Virus record (IMG/VR): IMGVR_UViG_3300044797_000048
Location: 1-20,037 of that record
DNA from: a virus
Length of the DNA stretch: 20,037 nt
Direction: 5' to 3' (one strand)
Below, piece after piece: positions 6,556-13,769 of this stretch (its first letter is position 1; every line of letters begins with the position of its first letter). Below the pieces are notes generated by a model. It did no database searches. It was not told the DNA's origin and worked only from the letters and a program-made list of their open reading frames with translations. A program made the position numbers and the translations under genes.

Positions 6556-6960
6556 TTACGGAGTCGTGATCGAGGGGTATTGGACGAAGGAGCCCGAGAA
6601 CTTGATGAAATCCTCGTTCGTCAACCGAAGGGTGAATTCCTCGTTATACACATGCCCGCCGGAGAGCCCGGAGCCGGCTTCGTTGAACACGTTCGCCAGG
6701 GTCACGACGCCGCCCGGGTAAGCGGAGGCGGCGAGCCCGGAGAGCCCGGAGGCGTAGCCGTTCGAGAAGATCGCCGCGCCGCTCATCGTGTAAACCGCCT
6801 TCGGGGCGTAATAGCCGACCGCGATGATGTCGCCGACGTTCCCGAGGACCTCCTTGCGCTGCCGCTGGGAGGCGCGCTCGACTGAAGCGATGACGACGCC
6901 CGTCTCTGCGTTCGGGACGCCGAAGAGGAGCCCGGTTTGTCCGATTGTGATCGCGGCCAT
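6556..6960 (-). CDS. Tail tube protein candidate
   Basis: This encodes 134 aa from an ATG at 6960, 16 bases after the upstream glycosyltransferase-like stop. It is a low-charge, Gly/Ala/Thr-rich beta protein beginning MAAITIGQTGLLFGVPNAET. It has an inner segment GDIIAVGYYAPKAVYTMSGA and a C-terminal strand region (NEEFTLRLTNEDFIKFSGSF). The size and beta pattern fit a small tail tube subunit. The place upstream of the G/T chaperone also fits, although three accessory genes intervene. Another tail or neck protein cannot be excluded without a structure prediction. Confidence 0.6.
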   Translation of the reverse strand: MAAITIGQTGLLFGVPNAETGVVIASVERASQRQRKEVLGNVGDIIAVGYYAPKAVYTMSGAAIFSNGYASGLSGLAASAYPGGVVTLANVFNEAGSGLSGGHVYNEEFTLRLTNEDFIKFSGSFVQYPSITTP

Positions 6961-6976
6961 GCCTTACCCGGCCATG

Positions 6977-7915
6977 TCAATCGGCCGGATGGGGCGTAAG
7001 CTCTTTCAAGGAGCCGTCGATTTGCGGCTCAAGGATCGCGGTCGCGTTCGGGAGGGTTTTCACCGCCTGGGCGGCTTCTCCCAGGTCCAAGAGCGGCCCG
7101 GGAAGACTCAAGGCGGACGGCCGGGACGCCGGCTTGAACTTCGGCCGCTTCGGATTCGGATTGGGCTCCGCCGGCCCGGGCTTCGCCCGATCGGTCACGA
7201 GGACGAGGATCTTCGCGAGCCGGCCGCGGCCGGGGACCGCCGCTTGAGCGAGCCCGGCGATGATCCCCTTCACGGTCACGACGGCCTTTGCCGCGGCGAT
7301 CACGCCGGCAAGCTCGGGAAGCGAAGAGAAGGGCGCGGCGATCCGGCCCGGCCCGAAGTTGCGGCCGAAGGTCGCCCAAAGCTGCGGCACGCCCGGGAAT
7401 GCCTTTTCCGCCCAAGCCGCGAGGGCATTGGCGTTGATTTCGATCGGGTTGCTCTCTTGCGAGATCGGGGCGATCAGCACACAGCCGGCCGTCGCGATCG
7501 CCGCCGGCTTCGGGAGCGGGATCTCGATCGAAGGCCAAGGATTCATTTGGATCTCGCCGGCAAGCTCCGGGTTTTTCTCCGAAATGACGGAAACGACCCA
7601 AGCCCAAAAGGAGCCGCCGAAGGCAACTTGCCGCGCCTCGAATGGTCCCTCGGAATCGATGTCGATCACGCGGTCATAAAGCGGCCCGGCCTTGCGGTGA
7701 AGATTCTGATTTTCGTTCAGCCGCTCGACGACCTCGAAGGGATGATGAGGGTTTTTCCATTTCACGCCCGGCGCGAGGTCGAGCACATGCTTGTGCTCGT
7801 CGAGGCATTCGATGAAGACCTCCTCGTCCGGCCGGATCTTCTTGATCGCCTGGGCGATCGCGAGCGCCCGAAAGACGTGATACGTCCGGACATGCCGGCG
7901 GATGACGGTCTTCAT
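6977..7915 (-). CDS. GT-B-like glycosyltransferase (GT9/heptosyltransferase type), second copy
   Basis: This encodes 312 aa from the ATG at 7915, which overlaps the previous stop as ATGA. The N-terminus (IRRHVRTYHVFRALAIAQAI, then EEVFIECLDEHKHVLD) aligns by eye with the 276-aa protein encoded at 8975-9805. Shared positions include HVR, R-L/A-AQ, EVF-E, and a W followed by Pro. A second Rossmann-like half has GCVLIAPISQESNP and SLPELAGVIAAAKAVVTVKG. The latter resembles the region in GT9 heptosyltransferases where an acceptor site helix follows a sugar-nucleotide pocket. The C-terminal 80 residues are Pro/Lys-rich (KPGPAEPNPNPKRPKFKP) and likely disordered. The donor and acceptor are unknown. 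A catalytically degenerate relative is possible. Confidence 0.65.
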   Translation of the reverse strand: MKTVIRRHVRTYHVFRALAIAQAIKKIRPDEEVFIECLDEHKHVLDLAPGVKWKNPHHPFEVVERLNENQNLHRKAGPLYDRVIDIDSEGPFEARQVAFGGSFWAWVVSVISEKNPELAGEIQMNPWPSIEIPLPKPAAIATAGCVLIAPISQESNPIEINANALAAWAEKAFPGVPQLWATFGRNFGPGRIAAPFSSLPELAGVIAAAKAVVTVKGIIAGLAQAAVPGRGRLAKILVLVTDRAKPGPAEPNPNPKRPKFKPASRPSALSLPGPLLDLGEAAQAVKTLPNATAILEPQIDGSLKELTPHPAD

Positions 7916-8172
7916 CGCTGGTCGCCGCCGATCCCGGCCGCGATGAGCTTGCGTTGCCGCCGCATCCGCTGGCATTGCGGGGACATTCCCCAATCACGGG
8001 GCGAATGGGAGCTTCGGCGGGCGAGCGGATGCACGTTGAGGAGCGGAGCGTTCGACGAAGCGACTTCCGAGCCCGCGGAGAGCCTCGGCATGAGCGCGCC
8101 CATCGTCGCGGCCAGGATGCCGAGCCGGGAGATCCGGCCCTCGATTTTCTGACGGTGTTTTTCGGAGTCCAT
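7912..8172 (-). CDS. 86-aa protein, unknown
   Basis: This encodes 86 aa from the ATG at 8172 (MDSEKHRQKIEGRISRLG). It stops in an ATGA overlap with the following glycosyltransferase-like gene, which supports translation. The first half is probably helical with a hydrophobic patch (LGILAATMGALMPRLSAG). The second half is basic, with one Cys and many Arg (QCQRMRRQRKLIAAG). A longer frame to 8235 would overlap the upstream gene, and the start at 8172 is 16 bases after that gene's stop. No family is recognised. It could be a neck protein or an accessory partner of the glycosyltransferase. Confidence 0.6.
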   Translation of the reverse strand: MDSEKHRQKIEGRISRLGILAATMGALMPRLSAGSEVASSNAPLLNVHPLARRSSHSPRDWGMSPQCQRMRRQRKLIAAGIGGDQR

Positions 8173-8188
8173 GATGCCGGATTGAGCG

Positions 8189-8659
8189 TCAACGGGTGGG
8201 CGTCGCATGGACCTCGAATTCCCAGTGGTAAGCATAAAGCCGCATTTCCTGGGAGACTTCGACCTCGCCCTCGGGCCGGGCGATCACGCCGTAAACGGTG
8301 AGCGGGATCGCGCTCGCGGCGGTGAGCCGGAGCGCAAGATCCTGCATCGGGCCGCGGTTGGTGAGGTCGTTCCGATAGAAGGTTTGCCGGACGCTCCGGA
8401 TCAAGGAGGAGGTCGTCTCCGGATCGAGCGTGTCCGCCTTGACCTGCAATTCGAGATCGACCCGCTGCTTGAAGACGCCGGAGCCCGGCGCGAGTTCTTC
8501 GACCTGATCCCGGCAGCGGATCAGAAGCCCGGGATGCTTGATTTCATCCGTGCTTCCGCTCGTGAAGATGGCGAGATCCGGCAGCAGGCCGCGGATCATC
8601 AGGGCAAACGCGGCTTCCGTGAGGAGCCGCGGATCGAAGGTGTTCAAGGGCGCGCTCAT
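8189..8659 (-). CDS. Tail terminator / tail-completion candidate
   Basis: This encodes 156 aa from an ATG at 8659 in an ATGA overlap with the previous gene (MSAPLNTFDPRLLTEAAF). The alpha/beta pattern PGLLIRCRDQVEELAPGSGV, then a strand VDLELQVKAD, then a helix with IRSVRQTFYRNDL, resembles tail terminator and neck proteins of siphoviruses. It ends in a strand-rich segment (LYAYHWEFEVHATPTR). The position after the head-tail joining candidate and before the tail tube matches lambda gpZ/gpU. The role is inferred from fold pattern and order. Confidence 0.6.
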   Translation of the reverse strand: MSAPLNTFDPRLLTEAAFALMIRGLLPDLAIFTSGSTDEIKHPGLLIRCRDQVEELAPGSGVFKQRVDLELQVKADTLDPETTSSLIRSVRQTFYRNDLTNRGPMQDLALRLTAASAIPLTVYGVIARPEGEVEVSQEMRLYAYHWEFEVHATPTR

Positions 8660-8985
8660 TTGCCGTCGATCAAGGCGAAGGAATAAGTCGCTCCGTCCGG
8701 AGAGACATGCCACGTCAAGACCTCCCAATCCGGATCGCCGTCGAGGACCACAGGCATTCCCTCCTTCAGCTTCACGCCGACCAAATTCGCCGCGAGCGCC
8801 ATCAATCCTTGCGCCCGGTGAATCTCCCGGCCGGCAATTTCGAGCTTGTCGGACTCGGCAAGCTCCGTGAGGCACACTTGAAACGACGCGCCGCCGATCT
8901 CAAAGGTCGAAGTGAATTGCCGCGCGAAGACGTTCCCGATCAGGCGGGCATAAGAGGCGCGGGCGGTTGGGTTGTTATCGGGCAT
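8656..8985 (-). CDS. Head-tail joining protein candidate
   Basis: This encodes 109 aa from the ATG at 8985 (MPDNNPTARASYARLIGNVF), overlapping the end of the upstream gene by 11 bases. The frame continues to 9060, but that extension is Arg/Ser-rich and lies inside the neighbour, so I rejected it. The C-terminal half has KLKEGMPVVLDGDPDWEVLTW followed by a final strand. This beta-barrel-like pattern is similar to small head-tail connector proteins such as lambda gpFII (117 aa). It is ATGA-coupled to the tail terminator candidate, as expected for neck genes. Confidence 0.6.
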   Translation of the reverse strand: MPDNNPTARASYARLIGNVFARQFTSTFEIGGASFQVCLTELAESDKLEIAGREIHRAQGLMALAANLVGVKLKEGMPVVLDGDPDWEVLTWHVSPDGATYSFALIDGK

Positions 8986-9805
8986 TCTGCGGGACGATCG
9001 ACGGGCAAATCGACGCGAAGGAGACTTCCCATCGCGCTTGCCCTTTGGCGATGATGTCATCTTGGGAGCGCTCGCGCGGATCGAGCGGACTCACATGATG
9101 CCACTTCTCGCGGATGCGCTCCGAGCCGACGAAGGCGGAGCAAATCGCGGAAACCGTCCCGTTGATGGTCGCGACGCCGGCCGCGCCCTTGCAGAGCGCC
9201 GGTAGATCCGGCAAATGCGAGACGGTCAGCGGCCGGAGCGCCGGATTCGGGGCGAAGCCGCCCGGCCCGATCAGATACATCGGTTGCGGGAGTTCGCCGG
9301 CAATTTCAAGCCCGCGAGCCCAGGCGAAAATCATCTCGAAGCCGATCGGCACGAGATCACAGAAACCGCGTTGCTGGGCGTAGGAGAAGCCGGTCATGCA
9401 GAGGAGAGAATACTTCGCCGGCAGGTGATACTTTGCCCGGGTCGCCTCGACCTCGGGGATCTTCGAGAAACGGATCTCGCGCGGCGCGCCCTTGAAATCC
9501 TTCGGGGACATCCCGACGATGAAATCCCAAAACTTCGGAGCCGGATGATCGGTCCGATATTTGCTGGTAAAGCGCGGGTTGATCGTGAGCGGGAAGACGA
9601 CCTCGAAGGGCGCGCCGTCGTCCTGGGGCCGGCCCTTGCGCCGCGGGTCCTGCCAGCGGCAATAATCGACGCAATCGAAGATCGATTCATAAGCCGGGAG
9701 CGTCTCAAAAAAGACCTCGTGCTTCTGCTTCGCCAAATGCTGCGCGAGCGGGAGAAGCCGGATGATCTCGGAGAGCCGGACGTGATATTGAATACAAATT
9801 CTCAT
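8975..9805 (-). CDS. GT-B-like glycosyltransferase (GT9/heptosyltransferase type), first copy
   Basis: This encodes 276 aa from the ATG at 9805, ATGA-coupled to a 47-aa microgene. The N-terminus MRICIQYHVRLSEIIRLLPL, then HEVFFETLPAYESIFD, looks like the first Rossmann strand-helix unit of GT9 ADP-heptose transferases. A second domain contains YLIGPGGFAPNP and HLPDLPALCKGAAGVATING. This resembles the donor-binding region of that family, in which a Gly-rich loop precedes a helix and a conserved T-x-x-G site. It is shorter than usual (about 320-350 aa for GT9). The 312-aa protein at 6977-7915 is a divergent paralogue. A likely role is attachment of a sugar to a virion component or to a host surface glycan. 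The substrate is unknown. Confidence 0.65.
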   Translation of the reverse strand: MRICIQYHVRLSEIIRLLPLAQHLAKQKHEVFFETLPAYESIFDCVDYCRWQDPRRKGRPQDDGAPFEVVFPLTINPRFTSKYRTDHPAPKFWDFIVGMSPKDFKGAPREIRFSKIPEVEATRAKYHLPAKYSLLCMTGFSYAQQRGFCDLVPIGFEMIFAWARGLEIAGELPQPMYLIGPGGFAPNPALRPLTVSHLPDLPALCKGAAGVATINGTVSAICSAFVGSERIREKWHHVSPLDPRERSQDDIIAKGQARWEVSFASICPSIVPQNAR

Positions 9806-9945
9806 TTGGTTTGGCGACTCTCACATTTACGCGGCACCGGATGTTGGGCGACTATTTCAATTTTGGGCTTCGGTCCTTTCGGCGTTTGCCAAGGCCACGG
9901 TTCTGCGCACGGGCGTCCGTTTTTATAGACAATTTTTGCATTCAT
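9802..9945 (-). CDS. 47-aa microgene between two glycosyltransferase genes
   Basis: This is a small frame from ATG at 9945 to TGA at 9802-9804. Its start overlaps the upstream stop (GAATGA) and its stop overlaps the next start (AAATGAG), so it is locked by ATGA junctions on both sides. The product begins MNAKIVYKNGRPCAEPWPW and ends VPRKCESRQTK. It is basic and rich in Pro and Lys, with two Cys and a WPW motif. It exactly fills what would otherwise be a gap between the two glycosyltransferase genes. No family is recognised. A partner or chaperone of the glycosyltransferases is a guess from position. Confidence 0.65.
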   Translation of the reverse strand: MNAKIVYKNGRPCAEPWPWQTPKGPKPKIEIVAQHPVPRKCESRQTK

Positions 9946-11849
9946 TCGATTTTATAGCGTGGATTCCTGCGGTTGAACAGGGCTTTGCCTTGCTCGTATC
10001 GGTCGGCGGCATTCTGCGCCGCGTAAGTCGCATCGAGCGGCTTGCCGGCAAAAAGCGGGTGATCGTGGACAAAGGTGAGATCCCGCCCGTCGATCACGAC
10101 GCCGTTCTCATAAGCGCGGACCGTGAATTCGTTGTCCGAATAGACGCCCAAATAATCCGGATGGAAGAGATAAGGATCGCCGGTCCGCTCGTGCTTCTGG
10201 CGGAGGTAGTATTGCCGCGTCAGGATCGCCATGCAAAGGAGCTTGTCCGTTCGATGCCCGTCCGAGATCGCGAGGACCGCCGGCCGGTTATGCTCGATCG
10301 CCACTTGCATCCGCCAAATAATGAGATTGTCCCAGTGATGCGGCACGATCCAATCATCGGACATTTGCACGAGGACTTTGCCGCGGGAGAGCGCCGCCGC
10401 CGCATTCCACGCCCGCACGCAACCGCCGCCGGGCTCGACCGTGACGACGTTGCATCCGTCCAACTCTTCGACGCTCTCCTTGTCGTCCGCATCGATCGCG
10501 AAAATGTGCTCGATCATCCCCGGCTTCAGCGCCGCCCGGAGCCATTGATCCCGGGTCGCGAGCGCCTTCTCGGGCCGGCCGCGGGTCGCGTGCAAGAGCG
10601 AGATCATCGGCGCGCCGCCGTGCTCCTCGTCCTCGATCTTGAGCGCCGCCTCGGGAGCCTTCAGCTTCCGGCAGATAAAGGCGTTCGTGAGATTCGCCTG
10701 CCATCCGTACCAAGCATCCTCGATCCAATTCGGCCGCTCGTTCACGGGCGGCATGTTGATGCACTTCGCGAGTTGAATCCAAGTGAGCGCCCGGGTCCAA
10801 TCCTTCCGGGCATTGTACGAGAGCGACATGATGCAATAACACTCGCGCCGGTACGGGGCGAGCCGGAGCCCGTTCAAGCACATGTTTTCGCATTGGCCGA
10901 AGTCGCCGACATCGAGGTACAGCTTCGCGAGGTTATAATAAACCGCGTACTTTTCGGCGGGGGTGAGGTTTTCCGCCTTTGCCGCCATGACTCCCCACTT
11001 GATCGCCTCGTTCGGCTTGGCGAGAAGGAGAGAGTCGCGATGGAGATAAAAGTAAATCATCGCCGAGGGCTCGATCGCATTTTCCAAGATCCGGAGATTC
11101 CGCGAGAGGCTCTTAATCGCCTTGTTCGAGCGCTGCTTGTCGGGAAGGGGAAGGTGAAAGACTTCGAGATCCGGCCGCGCCCGGCCGATGAATTTCCCGG
11201 GCGGCGGCAGCGAGAGCGCCTCGTGCACGGGTTGGACCCAAGGACAATTCAGGGAGCGCCGGATCACGCGCTCACGCATGAGCGGCGGTTTCCCGGCGAT
11301 CCGGTAATGCATGAAGAGCACGTCGAAGAGCCCGAGATCGACCTCCGCTCGGAGCTTGGCGATCGTGTCCGAGTCAATGATGTCGTCGCAATCGGCCCAC
11401 ATGATGAACTTGCCGCGGGCGAGATCCCAGGCGGCTTGCCGCGCCTTCGCGAAGTTGTCCACATGCGGCCAATGGGCGAGGTTCGCCTCATTGTGATATT
11501 CGGCGATCCGGAGCGGCTTGCGGACCTGCTCCCGGGCGATCGCGATCGTCTCATCCGGCACGAGGGAGCCGATTGCCCGGACAAGGACGATCTCGTCCAC
11601 CAAGGGCTCAAAAGCCGCCAGGAAGCGGCCGATGTGATGCTCCTCGTTCCCGACGATGCAAGCCAAGGTGAACCAGGGAGCCGGCCCGTCGCCGATACCC
11701 AGGTCGGCCCGGATCTCGGGGAGCGCCTGGGAAGGGTCCCTTTGGGGCGGAATCGGCTCGTCCCGGCCAGGATCGGCCGCGGGCGGGACATCGGCAGGGC
11801 TCGGCGGCTTGATTAGGTCCAAAAGATCCGGGGCGGTGCTTGAATCCAT
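9942..11849 (-). CDS. Two-domain GT-A glycosyltransferase with central helical (TPR-like) region
   Basis: This encodes 635 aa from an ATG at 11849. Residues 1-57 are Pro/Asp-rich and probably disordered. A family-2-like glycosyltransferase domain starts at about 58 (FTLACIVGNEEHHIGRFLAA) and has GKFIMWADCDDII at about 146-158. The ADCDD supplies the DxD-type metal and nucleotide-sugar site. Residues about 250-405 are helical and TPR-like (YAVYYNLAKLYLDVGDFGQC). A second GT-A domain begins at about 414 (MISLLHATRGRPEKALATRD), has GGGCVRAWNAAAALSRGK and MSDDW at about 497-500, and ends with VHDHP at about 594-598. Two catalytic domains around a repeat region suggest transfer of two sugars or building of a short glycan on a protein target. 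It sits directly in the late structural operon. Sugar and acceptor are unknown. Confidence 0.8.
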   Translation of the reverse strand: MDSSTAPDLLDLIKPPSPADVPPAADPGRDEPIPPQRDPSQALPEIRADLGIGDGPAPWFTLACIVGNEEHHIGRFLAAFEPLVDEIVLVRAIGSLVPDETIAIAREQVRKPLRIAEYHNEANLAHWPHVDNFAKARQAAWDLARGKFIMWADCDDIIDSDTIAKLRAEVDLGLFDVLFMHYRIAGKPPLMRERVIRRSLNCPWVQPVHEALSLPPPGKFIGRARPDLEVFHLPLPDKQRSNKAIKSLSRNLRILENAIEPSAMIYFYLHRDSLLLAKPNEAIKWGVMAAKAENLTPAEKYAVYYNLAKLYLDVGDFGQCENMCLNGLRLAPYRRECYCIMSLSYNARKDWTRALTWIQLAKCINMPPVNERPNWIEDAWYGWQANLTNAFICRKLKAPEAALKIEDEEHGGAPMISLLHATRGRPEKALATRDQWLRAALKPGMIEHIFAIDADDKESVEELDGCNVVTVEPGGGCVRAWNAAAALSRGKVLVQMSDDWIVPHHWDNLIIWRMQVAIEHNRPAVLAISDGHRTDKLLCMAILTRQYYLRQKHERTGDPYLFHPDYLGVYSDNEFTVRAYENGVVIDGRDLTFVHDHPLFAGKPLDATYAAQNAADRYEQGKALFNRRNPRYKIE

Positions 11850-11884
11850 GCCGCCCGGGGAGCGTCAACCGCCGGCCCGGCGCT

Positions 11885-12367
11885 TCAGCAGCGGACGAGC
11901 TTGCCGCCGTGCAAATGCCCGTGCCACTCGTCCGGCTGTCCCTGATTGACCCAAATCGAGCCCGCGCCGGCCGCGCATGTGCTATCCCCAGGCTCGGGCG
12001 TCTTATCGACATGCAAGGTTCCATCCTTGGCGCTCCCGTGCCGGCACCAACACGAATGCGGCTCGTTAGGCCGGGTGCAATTCGAGGCGCGCCCGTCGAT
12101 CGACCAATGTTCCCCGTTCGGGAGCTTACAGCACAGGTAAAGCCCGTCCTTCTTGGCGCTCCCGAGGCAATTCATCTTATCCGCGGTGACGTGCTCGGCG
12201 AGCCAATCGGCATTCCAAACCGCGCCGGGCTCCGCCTCACCGAGCAAGACCTTTTTCCCGGTCCGCGTGTCGATCCAATATCGGCGGCTCCGGCGACCTC
12301 CTTCGATCTCCTCGACAAGCTCTTCTTCGGTCGCTTCGAGCCAATAGACGGTGACGGGCGCGCTCAT
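11885..12367 (-). CDS. Conserved phage Cys/His-containing protein, unknown function
   Basis: This encodes 160 aa from an ATG at 12367 in an ATGA overlap with the upstream gene. It opens MSAPVTVYWLEATEEELVEE, then RRYWIDTRTGKKVLLG. Further on it has WSIDGRASNCTRPNEPHSCW, then CRHG, TVDK-like HVDK, and TCAAGAGSIWV, and ends EWHGHLHGGKLVRC. I recognise this as a recurring phage protein pattern (RA-NCT, CW-RHG, CAAGAGSI, WHGFL) of unknown function. Clustered Cys and His suggest a possible metal site. The upstream 104-aa protein ends in a similar WHGHL-x2-G-x-L motif. It lies just downstream of the capsid gene. Confidence 0.75.
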   Translation of the reverse strand: MSAPVTVYWLEATEEELVEEIEGGRRSRRYWIDTRTGKKVLLGEAEPGAVWNADWLAEHVTADKMNCLGSAKKDGLYLCCKLPNGEHWSIDGRASNCTRPNEPHSCWCRHGSAKDGTLHVDKTPEPGDSTCAAGAGSIWVNQGQPDEWHGHLHGGKLVRC

Positions 12368-12678
12368 GGTTCGGATCTCAAGCGGCCGGCTTCAAGGTGG
12401 CCGTGCCAATAACCTTTGTTTTCGATCGAGGGCTTCAGCGTCGGACGCTCGAAATTGCCATCCCATCCCCAAACGTGAGCGAGGGAGGCATCGCCGATCC
12501 GGATCGGCATCACGGCGACGCCGGGACCCGACCGGCTGAATTCTCCGGGGAGGAGGAGGATCATCAGATGGGAAGCGCCGGGCGTCGCCGACATCCCTTC
12601 GGCGATCACGTAATCGCCCGGGAGGACGAGATCATCGACCGTCGCTCGCCGTCGCGTATCGCAATGCTCCTTGTTCAT
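12364..12678 (-). CDS. Small conserved phage protein, WHGHL tail, unknown function
   Basis: This encodes 104 aa from the ATG at 12678 (MNKEHCDTRRRATVDDLVL). A longer frame would use TTG at 12699, but that codon lies inside the terminator stem-loop, so I rejected it. The C-terminal part has VWGWDGNFERPTLKPSIENK followed by GYWHGHLEAGRL. The GW-WDGN-PTL-PSI pattern is widespread in small phage proteins whose function I do not know. The ATG directly follows the U tract of a terminator and has no Shine-Dalgarno sequence, so expression should be low compared with the capsid gene. Confidence 0.7.
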   Translation of the reverse strand: MNKEHCDTRRRATVDDLVLPGDYVIAEGMSATPGASHLMILLLPGEFSRSGPGVAVMPIRIGDASLAHVWGWDGNFERPTLKPSIENKGYWHGHLEAGRLRSEP

Positions 12679-12710
12679 AAAAAAGCCCGAGGGCGACAAT
12701 TCCCTCGGGC
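12679..12710 (-). terminator. Rho-independent terminator after the major capsid gene
   Basis: On the minus strand a perfect 9-bp GC-rich stem, GCCCGAGGG (12710-12702) with CCCTCGGGC (12693-12685), has an 8-base loop and is followed by six T (12684-12679). It lies 29 bases after the capsid stop. The T tract ends directly at the ATG of the next gene. This is a textbook intrinsic terminator and probably lowers transcription of the downstream genes relative to the capsid. Confidence 0.9.
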
Positions 12711-12738
12711 TTGTTGAAGTGATGAAACCCGGACGAAA

Positions 12739-13719
12739 TCAGGTGATCTTCGAGCCCGAGCTTGCGCTCGTGATGATGAGTTGCCCGGCGCGGGCGTCGA
12801 TGACCTTCTCGACGACCGATTGGCGGACCCGGAGCACGTCGGAGCGCTTGTCCTCATCGCGATAGGCTTCCACGGCCTTGAAGCCGCCGTCTTCGGCCCA
12901 TTCGATCGTTCGCATCGCGCCGCCGGCCAGGAAGTCGCCGCCGGAGATCTTGCCGACCCAAATGTAAGCATTCGTCCAAATGGGTTGCCCGAGGTACAAT
13001 TGACCTTCGCCGCCGATGTCCTGATAAGCGCCGCCGATCAGCAAGCGCTCGATCCCTTGGTCGAAAAAGACCTGGGCGGCTTGCTCGGGCGTGAGCACGG
13101 TCGGGAGCACGGTCGGGAAATTGCCGCGGACGTAGTTTTGAAAGAGCGGCGCGCGCCGGATGTAATTCCACAGCGGGTAGCTAAGGACGATCGTGTTCGC
13201 GATCGTGCCGATCCCGCGTTGATATTCGCACGCCGTTTGCACGTCGTTCACGAAGTCCACGGCGGCGAGGTTCGCTTGCGAATAAGCGGTCGTCGCGGAG
13301 AACGAGGTGAAGGAGGTCGTGCTCATCAGCAAGTTTTCGACGCGGACCTCGTAAGCGAGCATGAGCTTCGCGTCGAGGATCCGGGCGGTCGAGACTTCGA
13401 GGTCGAGATAACGGTCCGCGTATTGCTTGAGGGAGTCGTCCACGGTGGACTTGTACCCGTAATCGTTCGTCTCGAATTGATCGGACGACCAGGACGAAGT
13501 AACCTCTTGATAAGAGGTCCCGGGCGCGCGACGGTTCTCGTCGATGCGCTGCGCGCCGCGTTGCTCAAGCGAGCGGAAAAGGTACTGGCCCGCCTTGCCG
13601 CCGCCGTTATAAATCGGCGCGACTTTCTCGGCGATGCAGAATTTCAGGGCATCAAGCCCTTGTTCGAGCGCGGTGCGGACATCCGCGCGAAGAATTGTGC
13701 CGCCGACCGGATAAGGCAT
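12739..13719 (-). CDS. Major capsid protein (lambda gpE-like, HK97 fold)
   Basis: This encodes 326 aa from an ATG at 13719, close in length to lambda gpE (341 aa). It matches the gpE-type pattern. There is an N-terminal helix-rich part, a long middle with QANLAAVDFVNDVQTACEYQ, and a segment PLWNYIRRAPLFQNYVRGNF. The C-terminal region has GQPIWTNAYIWVGKISGG, TIEWAEDGGFKAVEAYRDED and a final SVVEKVIDARAGQLIITSAS. The last pattern, W followed by a yre-sDv-rv stretch and a terminal strand, is typical of this capsid family. It follows the decoration protein and is followed by a strong terminator, as expected for the most abundant virion protein. There is no clear Shine-Dalgarno sequence; the leader is pyrimidine-rich (CTCCTCCCATG). 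Confidence 0.88.
   Translation of the reverse strand: MPYPVGGTILRADVRTALEQGLDALKFCIAEKVAPIYNGGGKAGQYLFRSLEQRGAQRIDENRRAPGTSYQEVTSSWSSDQFETNDYGYKSTVDDSLKQYADRYLDLEVSTARILDAKLMLAYEVRVENLLMSTTSFTSFSATTAYSQANLAAVDFVNDVQTACEYQRGIGTIANTIVLSYPLWNYIRRAPLFQNYVRGNFPTVLPTVLTPEQAAQVFFDQGIERLLIGGAYQDIGGEGQLYLGQPIWTNAYIWVGKISGGDFLAGGAMRTIEWAEDGGFKAVEAYRDEDKRSDVLRVRQSVVEKVIDARAGQLIITSASSGSKIT
13093..13116. repeat. 12-bp perfect tandem repeat inside the capsid gene
   Basis: The unit gagcacggtcgg occurs twice back to back within the capsid coding sequence. It keeps frame and encodes PTVLPTVL on the minus strand. It is probably a small in-frame duplication in a loop. Confidence 0.7.
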
Positions 13720-13769
13720 GGGAGGAGATCAGGTTTGTTTTTTGCGGGGGACGGAAAAAAGAGGACGGA

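Noticed and set aside
7674-8192. 172-codon minus-strand frame overlapping the 86-aa gene and the second GT-B-like gene
   Set aside because: It runs across two better-supported, ATGA-coupled genes in another frame, and its product is Arg/Ser/Pro-rich without a family pattern.
9936-11816. 626-codon open frame on the plus strand
   Set aside because: It lies opposite the two-domain glycosyltransferase, whose motifs are clear. The plus-strand product has no recognisable domain and arises from GC-biased third positions.
12679-12699. TTG start at 12699 for the small gene after the capsid
   Set aside because: The codon lies within the loop of the terminator hairpin, and the added seven residues are encoded by the stem and T tract. 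The ATG at 12678 is a better start.
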